Shown here: positions 13,131-20,836 of the stretch, piece by piece
Position numbering within the stretch: the first letter of the stretch is position 1
How the letters are laid out: each line of letters opens with the position of its first letter
Origin: an uncultured Bacilli bacterium
Lineage (GTDB): Bacteria; Bacillota_I; Bacilli_A; RF39; UBA660
Length of the DNA stretch: 22,428 nucleotides
Direction: 5' to 3'
Assembly: GCA_947626425.1 (NCBI GenBank)
Contig: CANQRX010000011.1
Location: forward strand, 1-22,428
Made by a program: the position numbers and the translations under genes
The notes under the pieces: model-generated
Seen by the model: only the letters and a program-made list of their open reading frames with translations
The model's database searches: none
What the model was told of the DNA's origin: nothing

Positions 13131-14472
13131 ATGAAGATTGATAATTATAAGTTAAAAAACAGTAAAAAAGCAAAAGTGATAGTTGGAAGTATGGTTGGTT
13201 TAATAGCTCTAGGGGGGGGGGTATATACTAAATAGAAGTTTAGGAAAATACCAAGTCGAACAAAGTTTTCCAATAATGAATGGAAAGATTCAAACAAACA
13301 ACGGAGATATCTCCATTATCGCGGTTAAATTAGACGATAAAGACGTTACAGAAATACCTCAAAAAGAACAAGATGTAAGGTTTGATTATGCTGATTGTGG
13401 TAACGAAGCAGAAGGCTATTGGGATAGTACCACTTGGGAATTTAGAATCAGAAAGTTGACAAAAGTTAAAACCAAATGTACACTTTATTTTAAAACAGGG
13501 CAAATTTTAAATGAAGGTGTTAGTATAGTGTCAAAAATGCAAGAATTATTAAATCTTAACGAATATAGAGATGAAATTATTGAAGAACAAAATGGAAATG
13601 ATTATAACATAAGGTTTGTTGGTTCAAACCCAAATAATTATGTCAAATTTAATGACGAGAAATGGCGAATTATCGGTTTAATGGGTAATATTGAATCGGC
13701 AGATGGAAAAACTGAAAAATTATTAAAAATTATAAGAAACGATAGTTTAGGCAAATATAGTTGGGATTCTTCAGAGCTAAATAGTAACTGGGGAGTGAAT
13801 GAATGGAGCCAATCTGCTATAGCGACTGTATTAAATGATGATTATTTTAATGCCCAAACTGTTAAAAGTCATAAATGCTACGATAGCTTTAGTAGTGTAA
13901 AAACATGTCCCAATTGGGAAACTATTGGCATAAAAGCAGATGCAAGGATGATGGTACAAGAAGTAAAATGGAACACAGGAACGATGGATAAGCCATTTGA
14001 TAATAATCTTGATTTAATAACTCCGATTTATATGTATAGTGCAGAACGAAGCAACCATAATGGAAAAGAACAATGTTTAAATAGTAGCAATATTTGTACT
14101 GACACAATAGAAAGACAAACAACATGGCTAGGGAACGTAGCCTTAATTTATCTCAGTGATTATGGATTAGCCACAACTGGTGGCCAATTAAAGAAGAGAA
14201 AAGACTGTTTAGAATTATCAATGTATGAATGGAATGTTAATGAAAGTTGCCAAGACAACGATTGGCTATATAATGCTGCTACTCAATGGACAATGACTTC
14301 TGCCCCATCTTCAAATTCTGCTAGCAATGTTTTCTATTACAGCGGACGCGCCGATTACAACGGAGCTCCCTATTCTTGGAATATTCGTCCTGTTGTTTAT
14401 TTAAAGTCATCAGTTAAAATTACTGGAGGAGAAGGAACTTACAATGAGCCTTACATTTTATCACTCAATTAA
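13131..14472 (+). CDS. Surface protein B: frameshifted at a ten-G tract, lectin-like C-terminus
   Basis: From ATG 13131 the frame reads MKIDNYKLKNSKKAK and a membrane segment (VIVGSMVGLIALGGG), then stops at TAG 13233-13235, after 34 codons. The rest, from about 13222 to 14472, is open in another frame (YILNRSLGKYQVEQSFPIMN...). Removing one G from the ten-G run (13212-13221) joins them into a 446-residue protein: anchor, a beta-rich domain with cysteines, NYVKFNDEKWRIIGL shared with protein A, and a lectin-like end (WTMTSAPSS ... VFYYSGRADYNG ... IRPVVYLKSSVKI ... NEPYILSLN). As read here, only an internal ATG at 13276, with no ribosome site and no signal peptide, would make the long part. 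Most likely a phase-variable surface binding protein in the OFF state, otherwise a sequencing error in the G run. dgkA starts 27 bases after the stop. Confidence 0.8.
13212..13221 (+). repeat. Ten-G homopolymer tract inside surface gene B
   Basis: Ten G within the codons for the membrane segment (LGGG). Nine or twelve G keep the long frame open; ten or eleven do not. The bases after it (TATAT..TAAA) resemble those after the gene A tract. Confidence 0.9.
13634..13673 (+). repeat. 40-base exact repeat, copy 2 (gene B)
   Basis: Identical to 3448-3487 in surface gene A, same orientation and frame. It marks the shared C-terminal domain start. Confidence 0.9.
14287..14390 (+). other. Putative variable region in surface gene B
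   Basis: The segment matching the gene A variable region encodes WTMTSAPSSNSASNVFYYSG, RADYNGAPYSW and IRPVVYLK. Its centre (about 14330-14372) is about 53% G+C with codons such as AGC, CGC, GCC, TAC, AAC, CCC, while the flanks are A+T-rich. The signal is weaker than in gene A, and if a DGR acts here the template may differ or the copy may be older. Confidence 0.35.
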
Positions 14473-14499
14473 AATTTCTAATAGTGAAAGGAGAGTTTA

Positions 14500-14856
14500 A
14501 TGAAAAAGTTATTGAAGAGTTTTAAATATGCTTATCAAGGAATTATTACTGCTTTTAAAAGTGAGCAAAACTTAAAAATTCATTCTTTTATAGCATTACT
14601 AGTTATCATTCTTGGCTTTTTTCTTAAACTTTCCTATTATGAATGGTTAATTATTATTTTAAGTATTGGTTTAGTTATAATGGCTGAACTATTTAATACA
14701 GCAATTGAAACTTGTGTAAATTTAGTAACCAAAAAATATAATGAAACGGCCAAAAAAGCTAAAGATGTTGCCGCGGGGGCGGTTTTAGTTATGTGTTTGT
14801 TTGTAATGATTGTTGGTTTAATTATTTTTTTACCAAAAATAATTAATTTGTTGTAG
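14500..14856 (+). CDS. dgkA: Undecaprenol/diacylglycerol kinase, DgkA family
   Basis: A small integral membrane kinase of 118 residues with three hydrophobic helices (about 31-46, 50-65, 92-113). It carries the family signature MAELFNTAIETCVNLV (Glu and Asn at the active site) and AKDVAAGAVL. In Gram-positives this type phosphorylates undecaprenol to recycle the lipid carrier for cell-wall synthesis. Ribosome site AAAGGAG 6 bases before ATG 14500. It begins 27 bases after surface gene B without an obvious promoter or terminator in between, so it may be co-transcribed with it, and 13 bases before the nuclease gene. The ybeY and era neighbours usual for this gene are absent. Confidence 0.93.
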   Translation: MKKLLKSFKYAYQGIITAFKSEQNLKIHSFIALLVIILGFFLKLSYYEWLIIILSIGLVIMAELFNTAIETCVNLVTKKYNETAKKAKDVAAGAVLVMCLFVMIVGLIIFLPKIINLL

Positions 14857-14869
14857 GGAAGTGTTATAA

Positions 14870-15595
14870 ATGAAGAAAAAAACAAAGTTAAAAAAAACAA
14901 ATAGTTTAAATACCTTTTTAATCCTTTTAATTTTAGGTTTAATTTTATCAGGAAAAGATGCCTTTTTAACTTTTTTAAATAACACTTTTCCAAGTGAAAG
15001 TTCTTATGGTTATGAATATATTGTTCCTTACAGCGGCAAACCTTATATTGTTTTAAATAACAACAATCCTAATTTTAATGAAGATGATTTAACAACTAAA
15101 TCTTACGAAAAATATAGTGATTTAGATTCTTTAGGAAGGTGCCAAGTAGCAATTGCCAATATTGGCTATGATTTAATGCCAACAGAAAAACGAGGCAGCA
15201 TTGGGATGGTTAAGCCAAGTGGTTGGCACACAGTTAAATATGATAATGTTGATGGTAAATATTTATATAATCGCTGTCATTTAATTGGTTTTCAATTAAC
15301 AGGCGAAAATGCAAATGAAAAAAATTTAATAACTTGTACAAGGAGTATGAATACCACAGGAATGTTAGACTTTGAAAATCAAGTGGCCGAATACGTAAAA
15401 AAAACCAAAAATCATGTTTTATACCGCGTAACACCTCTTTTTGAAGGAAATAATTTAGTAGCTACGGGTGTTCAAATGGAAGCTTTATCGGTTGAAGATA
15501 ATGGCAAAGGTGTTAAATTTAATGTTTTTGTTTATAATGTTGAAGAAGGAATAACAATTAATTATCAAGACGGAACTTCCCATTTAACAGAATAG
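14870..15595 (+). CDS. Membrane-anchored DNA/RNA non-specific endonuclease
   Basis: 241 residues. A lysine-rich start and one hydrophobic helix (about 14-28: TFLILLILGLILSG) anchor or export the protein. The nuclease domain of the EndA/NucA beta-beta-alpha-metal type follows: the catalytic motif reads N134-R-C-H137 (LYNRCHLIGFQLTGENANEKNLITCTRSMN), with His as base and the downstream NxxN-like asparagines for Mg. The DRGH of NucA is NRCH here, as the NR(S/C)H of many Firmicutes nucleases. It then reads GMLDFENQVAEYV and VLYRVTPLFEGNNLVATGVQM. Likely role: degrading extracellular DNA for nutrients or uptake. Start ATG 14870, GGGAAGTG 6 bases upstream; it follows dgkA closely. Confidence 0.9.
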   Translation: MKKKTKLKKTNSLNTFLILLILGLILSGKDAFLTFLNNTFPSESSYGYEYIVPYSGKPYIVLNNNNPNFNEDDLTTKSYEKYSDLDSLGRCQVAIANIGYDLMPTEKRGSIGMVKPSGWHTVKYDNVDGKYLYNRCHLIGFQLTGENANEKNLITCTRSMNTTGMLDFENQVAEYVKKTKNHVLYRVTPLFEGNNLVATGVQMEALSVEDNGKGVKFNVFVYNVEEGITINYQDGTSHLTE

Positions 15596-15632
15596 ACAAA
15601 GATTATGAAATATTAAAAAATTCCCAAGAATT

Positions 15633-15691
15633 AAGTTATCTTTTTTATTAACATGTAGTTTACTTTTAAAATGAAAAAGAAGATAGCTTTT
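15633..15691 (+). terminator. Long-loop hairpin after the nuclease gene
   Basis: AAGTTATCTT (15633-15642) pairs with AAGATAGCTT (15680-15689, one G-U) and about four further pairs extend inward; TTTT follows (15688-15691). The loop is nearly 30 bases. It is probably the terminator of the dgkA-nuclease unit, though the T tail is short. A TATAAT at 15707-15712 may serve the next gene; no good -35 was found for it. Confidence 0.45.
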
Positions 15692-15745
15692 CAAATCTTT
15701 TTATTATATAATGATATTGTGAAAATATTGAAATGGAGTGATTAA

Positions 15746-16276
15746 ATGATACCTTTAGCTATATCTATGCTTATAATAAGTCTTATTATCCCAATTATTT
15801 TTAAAACTAATGAACCAACATCTGAAAATGGAGATAGAATAATTTTTGAATTTAATAAATCATTTAAGATAGTAATGCTTATCTGTACTTTAGTTTTTAT
15901 TGGCATTTCCTTAGTATTTTTTATTATGGCGATGTCCAATAATCAAAAAGATGGAATGATTGCGGTGGTGATTTTTACACTATTCGCATTGCTTAGTTCA
16001 TTTTTGTATTTATTAACACGAAATAAAAAAATAATTTATGAAAATAATAAATTTTATAAGTACAATATACTTGGAAAGCAAACCGTTTTTAACATTCAAG
16101 ATCTTGATGAAGCTCTTGAAATGAAAGCAGATGGTATGATTTTAACTTTTAAAGATAAGCAAAAAATTAAAATTGATATGCAAATGAGTAATTATCCAAA
16201 AATAAAAGAAATTTTAGATTATAATAATATAATTTATAAAGATAAAAATGGTAATAAAGCCGCGAAAGGATGGTAA
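15746..16276 (+). CDS. Small membrane protein with PH-like cytoplasmic tail (DUF6560-like)
   Basis: 176 residues with three hydrophobic helices: about 1-19, 42-63 (IVMLICTLVFIGISLVFFIMA) and 72-92. The rest (about 95-170) has short alternating strands, KIIYENNKFYKYNILGKQTVFNI and MILTFKDKQKIKIDM, and a final helix (NYPKIKEILDYNN), a pattern seen in bacterial PH-like domains. It resembles proteins annotated DUF6560, of unknown function; this assignment is from memory of the pattern. Ribosome site GGAGTG 5 bases before ATG 15746. The stop overlaps the ribosome-site region of the next gene, so the two are translationally coupled. Confidence 0.65.
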   Translation: MIPLAISMLIISLIIPIIFKTNEPTSENGDRIIFEFNKSFKIVMLICTLVFIGISLVFFIMAMSNNQKDGMIAVVIFTLFALLSSFLYLLTRNKKIIYENNKFYKYNILGKQTVFNIQDLDEALEMKADGMILTFKDKQKIKIDMQMSNYPKIKEILDYNNIIYKDKNGNKAAKGW

Positions 16277-16278
16277 AA

Positions 16279-16677
16279 ATGGGAAAACTTTATTTATATT
16301 ATAAAAAACATAATGATAATGAACTTGGAGATATCTTAAAAGTCAAAATTGATGATAATATAACCTCAACCGTTAAAAAAAACGAGGTATACGAAGTAGA
16401 ACTTCCCTTGGGAATTCATAATTTAAAAATGTATTATGATGGTTGGTCTGAAGGGGAATTAGTTGGTTATCTAGATCAAAACATCGAAATCCAAAAAGAT
16501 ACATTTTATACTTATAAGGGACCTGCCACAATATATGGTAAAGGCAAATTAATAAAAAATAATTTTAATAACTTTGATGAATTTATAAAATATACAAGTC
16601 ACTCTAACAAAATATATAAAATAATAGGAATTATTTTGTTTATTTTGGCGATTGTAATCTTAATAATCTTTCAATAA
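16279..16677 (+). CDS. Hypothetical tail-anchored membrane protein
   Basis: 132 residues with no recognised domain. The first 105 residues are hydrophilic and beta-rich (LYLYYKKHNDNELGDILKV, VYEVELPLGIHNLKMYYDGW), recalling small carbohydrate- or peptide-binding sandwich folds, and the C-terminus is one hydrophobic helix (about 112-131: IYKIIGIILFILAIVILIIF) ending two residues later. The ATG at 16279 is chosen over 16270 because AAAGGA (16265-16270) then sits 8 bases upstream; ATG 16270 would overlap that site. It forms a pair with the membrane protein before it and is closed by a strong terminator. Confidence 0.65.
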   Translation: MGKLYLYYKKHNDNELGDILKVKIDDNITSTVKKNEVYEVELPLGIHNLKMYYDGWSEGELVGYLDQNIEIQKDTFYTYKGPATIYGKGKLIKNNFNNFDEFIKYTSHSNKIYKIIGIILFILAIVILIIFQ

Positions 16678-16706
16678 GAAATTTAATAAAAGTTTGAAAA
16701 TTAAGG

Positions 16707-16738
16707 CTTTATGAAAAAATAATTCATAAAGTTTTTTT
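16707..16738 (+). terminator. Rho-independent terminator
   Basis: CTTTATGAA (16707-16715), a 7-base loop, TTCATAAAG (16723-16731), then seven T (16732-16738). It ends the 15746-16677 pair. A second, weaker inverted repeat TAAGTAAA/TTTACTTA lies at 16743-16750 and 16773-16780. Confidence 0.9.
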
Positions 16739-16808
16739 CACGTAAGTAAAGCGAATTAAATTTTAGAAATTTTTTACTTATTTCCTTTTGGGTAAGTGAA
16801 GAAAAAGA

Positions 16809-16837
16809 TTTACAAAAAGGTTTAGAAATGCCATAAT
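16809..16837 (+). promoter_or_regulatory. Extended -10 promoter of the DUF362 gene
   Basis: TTTACA (16809-16814), 17 bases ending in TGC, CATAAT (16832-16837). A strong ribosome site AAAGGAGG (16851-16858) follows 7 bases before ATG 16866. Confidence 0.7.
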
Positions 16838-16865
16838 AATGATGTAGTTTAAAGGAGGATATGAA

Positions 16866-17753
16866 ATGTCAAAAGCAAAAGTATATTTTACAAAGGAAAT
16901 AACACCAGAAAGTTTAATTAAAATTTATGAAAGTTTAGGTGTTAATTTAACTGGGAAAGTAGGAGTAAAAGTATCAACTGGGGAAGATGGGGCCCAAGGT
17001 TATTTAAAAGCCGATTTAATTGGTCCATTTGTTAAAAAATTAAACGGAACCATTATTGAATGTAATACGGCTTATGATGGTAAAAGAAATACGGTGGAAG
17101 ACCATTTAAAAGTTGCCGAGAAACATGGATTTACATCATTTGCTGATGTCGATATTATGGATGCTGATGGGGAATTTAAAATTCCAATTTCTAATGGTAA
17201 ACATTTAAAATATGATATTGTTGGGAAAAATTTAGAAAATTATGATTCAATAGTCAATCTTGCTCACGCCAAAGGTCATATGATGGGAGGATTTGGAGCT
17301 TGTCTAAAAAACCAATCAATTGGAATTGCTTCTCGTAATGGTAAAGCTTATATCCATAGTTGCGGGCAAGATGAAGATCCAACAACAGCTTGGAATAGAC
17401 CATATGAACAAATTGATTTTGTTGAATCAATGGCCGAAGCTGCTGGAGCAGTTGCCGATTATTTAAAAGAAAATAATAAACCAATTGTCTACATTGCCGT
17501 AATGAATTATTTATCAGTAGATTGTGATTGCGATGCTCACCAATCTAAACCAGTTATGAATGATTTAGGAATTGTTGCCTCATTAGATCCAGTTGCTGTT
17601 GATCAAGCGTTTATCGATTTTGTGTGGAACAGTAAAGATGAAGGAGCCAAACTTTTACAAGAACGAATTGATCGCCAACTAGGAAGAGAAATACTACCTT
17701 ATGCTGAAAAATTAGGCCTAGGTACTACTGATTATGAATTAATTGAAATATAA
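16866..17753 (+). CDS. DUF362 domain-containing protein
   Basis: A 295-residue cytoplasmic protein of the DUF362 family, clear from GKVGVKVSTGEDG near the start, the central NLAHAKGHMMGGFGACLKNQSIG and the C-terminal DCDCDAHQSKP followed by GIVASLDPVAVDQAFIDFVW. Such proteins are often beside ferredoxin domains; this one has no 4Fe-4S ferredoxin module, only the Cys-x-Cys of DCDCD and a Cys in SCGQDED. The biochemical role is unknown; some relatives are linked to iron-sulfur or redox enzymes. It is transcribed alone between its own promoter and a terminator. Confidence 0.88.
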   Translation: MSKAKVYFTKEITPESLIKIYESLGVNLTGKVGVKVSTGEDGAQGYLKADLIGPFVKKLNGTIIECNTAYDGKRNTVEDHLKVAEKHGFTSFADVDIMDADGEFKIPISNGKHLKYDIVGKNLENYDSIVNLAHAKGHMMGGFGACLKNQSIGIASRNGKAYIHSCGQDEDPTTAWNRPYEQIDFVESMAEAAGAVADYLKENNKPIVYIAVMNYLSVDCDCDAHQSKPVMNDLGIVASLDPVAVDQAFIDFVWNSKDEGAKLLQERIDRQLGREILPYAEKLGLGTTDYELIEI

Positions 17754-17760
17754 TAAATTA

Positions 17761-17783
17761 AGGGACTTCATTGTCCTTTTTTT
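17761..17783 (+). terminator. Rho-independent terminator after the DUF362 gene
   Basis: AGGGAC (17761-17766), loop TTCATT, GTCCTT (17773-17778, one G-U pair), then T to 17783. Confidence 0.8.
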
Positions 17784-17788
17784 GTGAC

Positions 17789-17817
17789 TTGCTAAGTAAT
17801 AATTTCTTTGTTAAAAT
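17789..17817 (+). promoter_or_regulatory. Promoter of the priA run
   Basis: TTGCTA (17789-17794), a 17-base spacer, TAAAAT (17812-17817). The predicted start of transcription near 17824 leaves almost no leader before ATG 17833, and there is no clear ribosome site, so priA translation may be weak. Confidence 0.65.
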
Positions 17818-17832
17818 ACACTCGTGATTTAT

Positions 17833-19995
17833 ATGTATGCAAGTATTTTGGTTGAAATTAAATTAAAAGCCTTTGATAAAACTTATACTTATCATGTGCC
17901 TGATGAATTAAAAGACAAAATAGCCCTTGGGGATGTCGTTAAAGTTCCGTTTGGTAAAAAGAATGTGGAAGGTTATGTTTTAGAATTAACTACCCTAAAA
18001 CCTAATTTTGAAACTCGGGATATTTTGGCAATTACCAGTGAAAAACCAGTTTTAAATGAAGAAATGTTAGAACTAGGTAAATATTTAAAAACAACAACAA
18101 TTAGTAGTCTTAGTTCTTGTTATGCTGCAATGCTACCTAAGGCCCTCAAAGCTAAAGAAGGAGTTAAGGTTAATAAAAAATATTTAACCTATTTAGAACT
18201 TAATAAAGACTTTAATTTAAATTATTTAACCCCAATTCAACAAAAAATTATTGATTTATTTTATGATAAAACTAAAATTTTAAAAAAAGAAGTCATGGCT
18301 ATAAATCAATCATCAGTTCGGAATTTAATTCAAAAAGGAGTTTTAATTGAATCGAAAGAAGAGGTTGCTCGTTATAATTTAGAAGAAAAGGAAGATTCTT
18401 CACCGAAGATTTTAAATGCCGAACAATTAAATGCTATTTCTAAAGTGCAAGCAAGTTTTGGCATCTTTAAAACTTTCTTATTACATGGGGTGACGGGCAG
18501 TGGAAAGACCGAAGTTTATTTGCAATTAATTAACGAAGTCTTAAAAATAAATAAAACCGCGATTGTCTTAGTTCCAGAAATTAGTTTAACGCCGCAGTTT
18601 ATCAAACGTTTTAATGCTCGTTTTTATCATCAGATTGCCGTTTTTCATAGTCAGTTAAATGATGGTGAAAGATATGATGAATGGCGCAAAATAGAAGACG
18701 GCCAAGCTAAAATTGTGATTGGTGCTCGAAGTGCCATCTTTGCACCTTTAAAAAATCTTGGGTTAATCATTCTTGATGAAGAACATTCGGATTCTTATAA
18801 GCAAGAAAATAATCCTAAATATCAGGCTTTAAAAATAGCTCAAAAACGGTGTGAATATTGGTCTTGTCCGCTTCTTTTAGGAAGTGCAACACCGTCTTTG
18901 GATTCTATGGCAAGGGCGATGAAACACGTTTATGAATACTTACCAATGACAAAACGAGCAAGTGGGGCACTACCTTTTATTAAATTAGTTGATATGGCCA
19001 AAGAAGCAAAGAAAAAACGCTTAATTTTAAGTGAAGAATTGGAATTAGAAATTCAAAAAAGATTAGATAACCATGAACAAGTCGTTTTGCTTTTAAATCG
19101 GCGGGGGCATTCAACGTTTATTACTTGTTCGAGCTGTGGATATACTTATAAATGTCCTTATTGTGATATTAGTTTAACCTATCATAAAAGTAGTAAACAC
19201 CTTCGTTGTCATTATTGTGGTTATACAAAATTTGTTGATGATAATTGTCCGATTTGCCATGATGATGCTTTAAATTACTTAGGGCTTGGAACCGAAAAGC
19301 TAGAAGAAACTATCAAAAAAACATTTCCTCTTGCCAAGGTAGTTCGAATGGATGCTGATAGTACGGTTCATAAAAATCAACTTCTGGAAATAACTAATGA
19401 TTTTTATCAGCAAAAATATGATATTTTATTAGGAACCCAGATGGTAAGCAAAGGTTTAGACTTTCCAAATGTGACTTTAGTTGGTATAATAAGTGCTGAT
19501 GCATCCTTAGCAATTCCAGATTATAAAAGCAACGAACGAACTTTTTCATTATTAGTTCAAGCAAGTGGACGGGCAGGAAGGAGTAGTAAACCAGGGCAAG
19601 TTATAATTCAAACCTATAATCCTCATCATCCGATTTTAATGTATGCCAAAGACCACAATTATCAGCAGTATTATCTTTATGAAATGAAGATGCGGAAGTT
19701 ATTAAAATATCCTCCCTATTATTATTTAGTCCAAATAAAACTTAAAGGCAAAAAATACAATATTGTTAATCAAGAGATTTTGAAAGCTAAAGCTTTTTTA
19801 AAACAAAATTTGCATGAACAAACGATTGTTTTAGGACCGGCATTGTCTAATCCCTTTTTGGTGGGGGGTGTTTATAGTTTTGAATTATTAATTAAATATC
19901 GTTATGACGATAAATTATTGAATACTTTACAAGAATTAGATAAAATATATATATCTAATAATGATGTTTTTGTTGATATTGATTTATCTTATTAA
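17833..19995 (+). CDS. priA: Primosomal protein N' (replication restart helicase PriA)
   Basis: A 3'-5' superfamily 2 helicase that reloads the replisome at stalled forks. 720 residues from ATG 17833 (a GTG at 17824 would add three residues). Visible: the N-terminal DNA-binding domain (YTYHVPDELKDK, GDVVKVPFGKKNVEGYV), Walker A GVTGSGKTEVY, the DEEH box in IILDEEHSDSYKQEN, GSATPSLDS, a zinc domain with four Cys pairs (CSSC, CPYC, CHYC, CPIC), GTEKLEE, GTQMVSKGLDFPNV and QASGRAGRSSKPGQV. All catalytic motifs are intact. The next gene starts 13 bases after the stop with its ribosome site touching the priA stop codon, and fmt follows, as in the common priA-(def)-fmt order, but def is missing. 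Confidence 0.97.
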   Translation: MYASILVEIKLKAFDKTYTYHVPDELKDKIALGDVVKVPFGKKNVEGYVLELTTLKPNFETRDILAITSEKPVLNEEMLELGKYLKTTTISSLSSCYAAMLPKALKAKEGVKVNKKYLTYLELNKDFNLNYLTPIQQKIIDLFYDKTKILKKEVMAINQSSVRNLIQKGVLIESKEEVARYNLEEKEDSSPKILNAEQLNAISKVQASFGIFKTFLLHGVTGSGKTEVYLQLINEVLKINKTAIVLVPEISLTPQFIKRFNARFYHQIAVFHSQLNDGERYDEWRKIEDGQAKIVIGARSAIFAPLKNLGLIILDEEHSDSYKQENNPKYQALKIAQKRCEYWSCPLLLGSATPSLDSMARAMKHVYEYLPMTKRASGALPFIKLVDMAKEAKKKRLILSEELELEIQKRLDNHEQVVLLLNRRGHSTFITCSSCGYTYKCPYCDISLTYHKSSKHLRCHYCGYTKFVDDNCPICHDDALNYLGLGTEKLEETIKKTFPLAKVVRMDADSTVHKNQLLEITNDFYQQKYDILLGTQMVSKGLDFPNVTLVGIISADASLAIPDYKSNERTFSLLVQASGRAGRSSKPGQVIIQTYNPHHPILMYAKDHNYQQYYLYEMKMRKLLKYPPYYYLVQIKLKGKKYNIVNQEILKAKAFLKQNLHEQTIVLGPALSNPFLVGGVYSFELLIKYRYDDKLLNTLQELDKIYISNNDVFVDIDLSY

Positions 19996-20008
19996 GGAGG
20001 AGATAATT

Positions 20009-20836
20009 ATGTTAGAAAAAACACGGCAAAAAATTATATTATTAATATTATGTGCAATGTTACTTAATACTAAAGAAGATATTTATGCCCAAGGTATATT
20101 AGATAGCTTGGAACAAGAAGATACCTTAAGTGGTTGGGATAAAGCCAAAAATTGGGCTAGTGATAAGTTAGATACGGCTAAAAATTATGTTGATGAACAC
20201 AAGGATGAAGCCAAAGATTGGGTTATTGACAAAAAAGATGAAGTTAAGGCCTTTGCCGATGATCACAAAGACGAAGTTAAAGCTTGGGTTGATGAAAAAT
20301 CAGCTGATTTAAAAGACGCCTATGGCAAAGTTAAAGAAAAAGCTGGGGAAGTTAAAGATGGAGTAATTAGATACAATCATGAAGATTTAGCGATTGTCAC
20401 TAGTTCTCCAAGCGTTGATCCTGCGCTTGAACGAAATTACTATATTATTGATAAAACAGCTTACGCTAAAGATAAAACCCATTACTATGATGCTGAAGGT
20501 AATGAAGTTGATCAAAATTATGGTGCGATAGCTTATCAAATATATGAAAAAAAATATGTTGATTTAGTTGATGATGAACATGTTTTCCGCCAATTAACTT
20601 TGCTTGATAATTATACTGGGGAAATTAGTACAAATACCGTTAGTTTAAGTAGTGATGAATTATACATTCCTGATTGTTCTTATACTTATGGTTATTTTGC
20701 TGATTTAAGCGATATTGTTCCTGAATCTTTAATAAGTGATATCTATTCACTTGCCGATTTAAAACATATTAGCAGTTATATTAATAATGTTGATTATGAA
20801 TTACAATCTTCTAATTCATTAGTAAGGAAGCCCTAA
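20009..20836 (+). CDS. Secreted protein with seven 11-residue (LEA-like) repeats
   Basis: 275 residues. An N-terminal hydrophobic signal (about 8-20, ending IYA-Q at 27) is followed by seven consecutive 11-residue units at 43-119: WDKAKNWASDK, LDTAKNYVDEH, KDEAKDWVIDK, KDEVKAFADDH, KDEVKAWVDEK, SADLKDAYGKV, KEKAGEVKDGV. This charged amphipathic 11-mer is the pattern of group 3 LEA proteins and apolipoprotein-like helices, which fold along membranes or under water loss. A second domain of about 150 residues (NYYIIDKTAYAKDKTHYYDA, YEKKYVDLVDDEHVFRQLTL) is not recognised. Start ATG 20009: AAGGAGGAG (19994-20002) is 6 bases upstream. It sits in the position usually held by def and overlaps fmt by one base (TAATG), so it is surely co-expressed with them. 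Function unknown. Confidence 0.8.
   Translation: MLEKTRQKIILLILCAMLLNTKEDIYAQGILDSLEQEDTLSGWDKAKNWASDKLDTAKNYVDEHKDEAKDWVIDKKDEVKAFADDHKDEVKAWVDEKSADLKDAYGKVKEKAGEVKDGVIRYNHEDLAIVTSSPSVDPALERNYYIIDKTAYAKDKTHYYDAEGNEVDQNYGAIAYQIYEKKYVDLVDDEHVFRQLTLLDNYTGEISTNTVSLSSDELYIPDCSYTYGYFADLSDIVPESLISDIYSLADLKHISSYINNVDYELQSSNSLVRKP

Noticed and set aside
16678..16865. Riboswitch before the DUF362 gene
   Set aside because: The structured bases are explained by the terminator at 16707-16738; the promoter at 16809-16837 leaves a leader of only about 20 bases.
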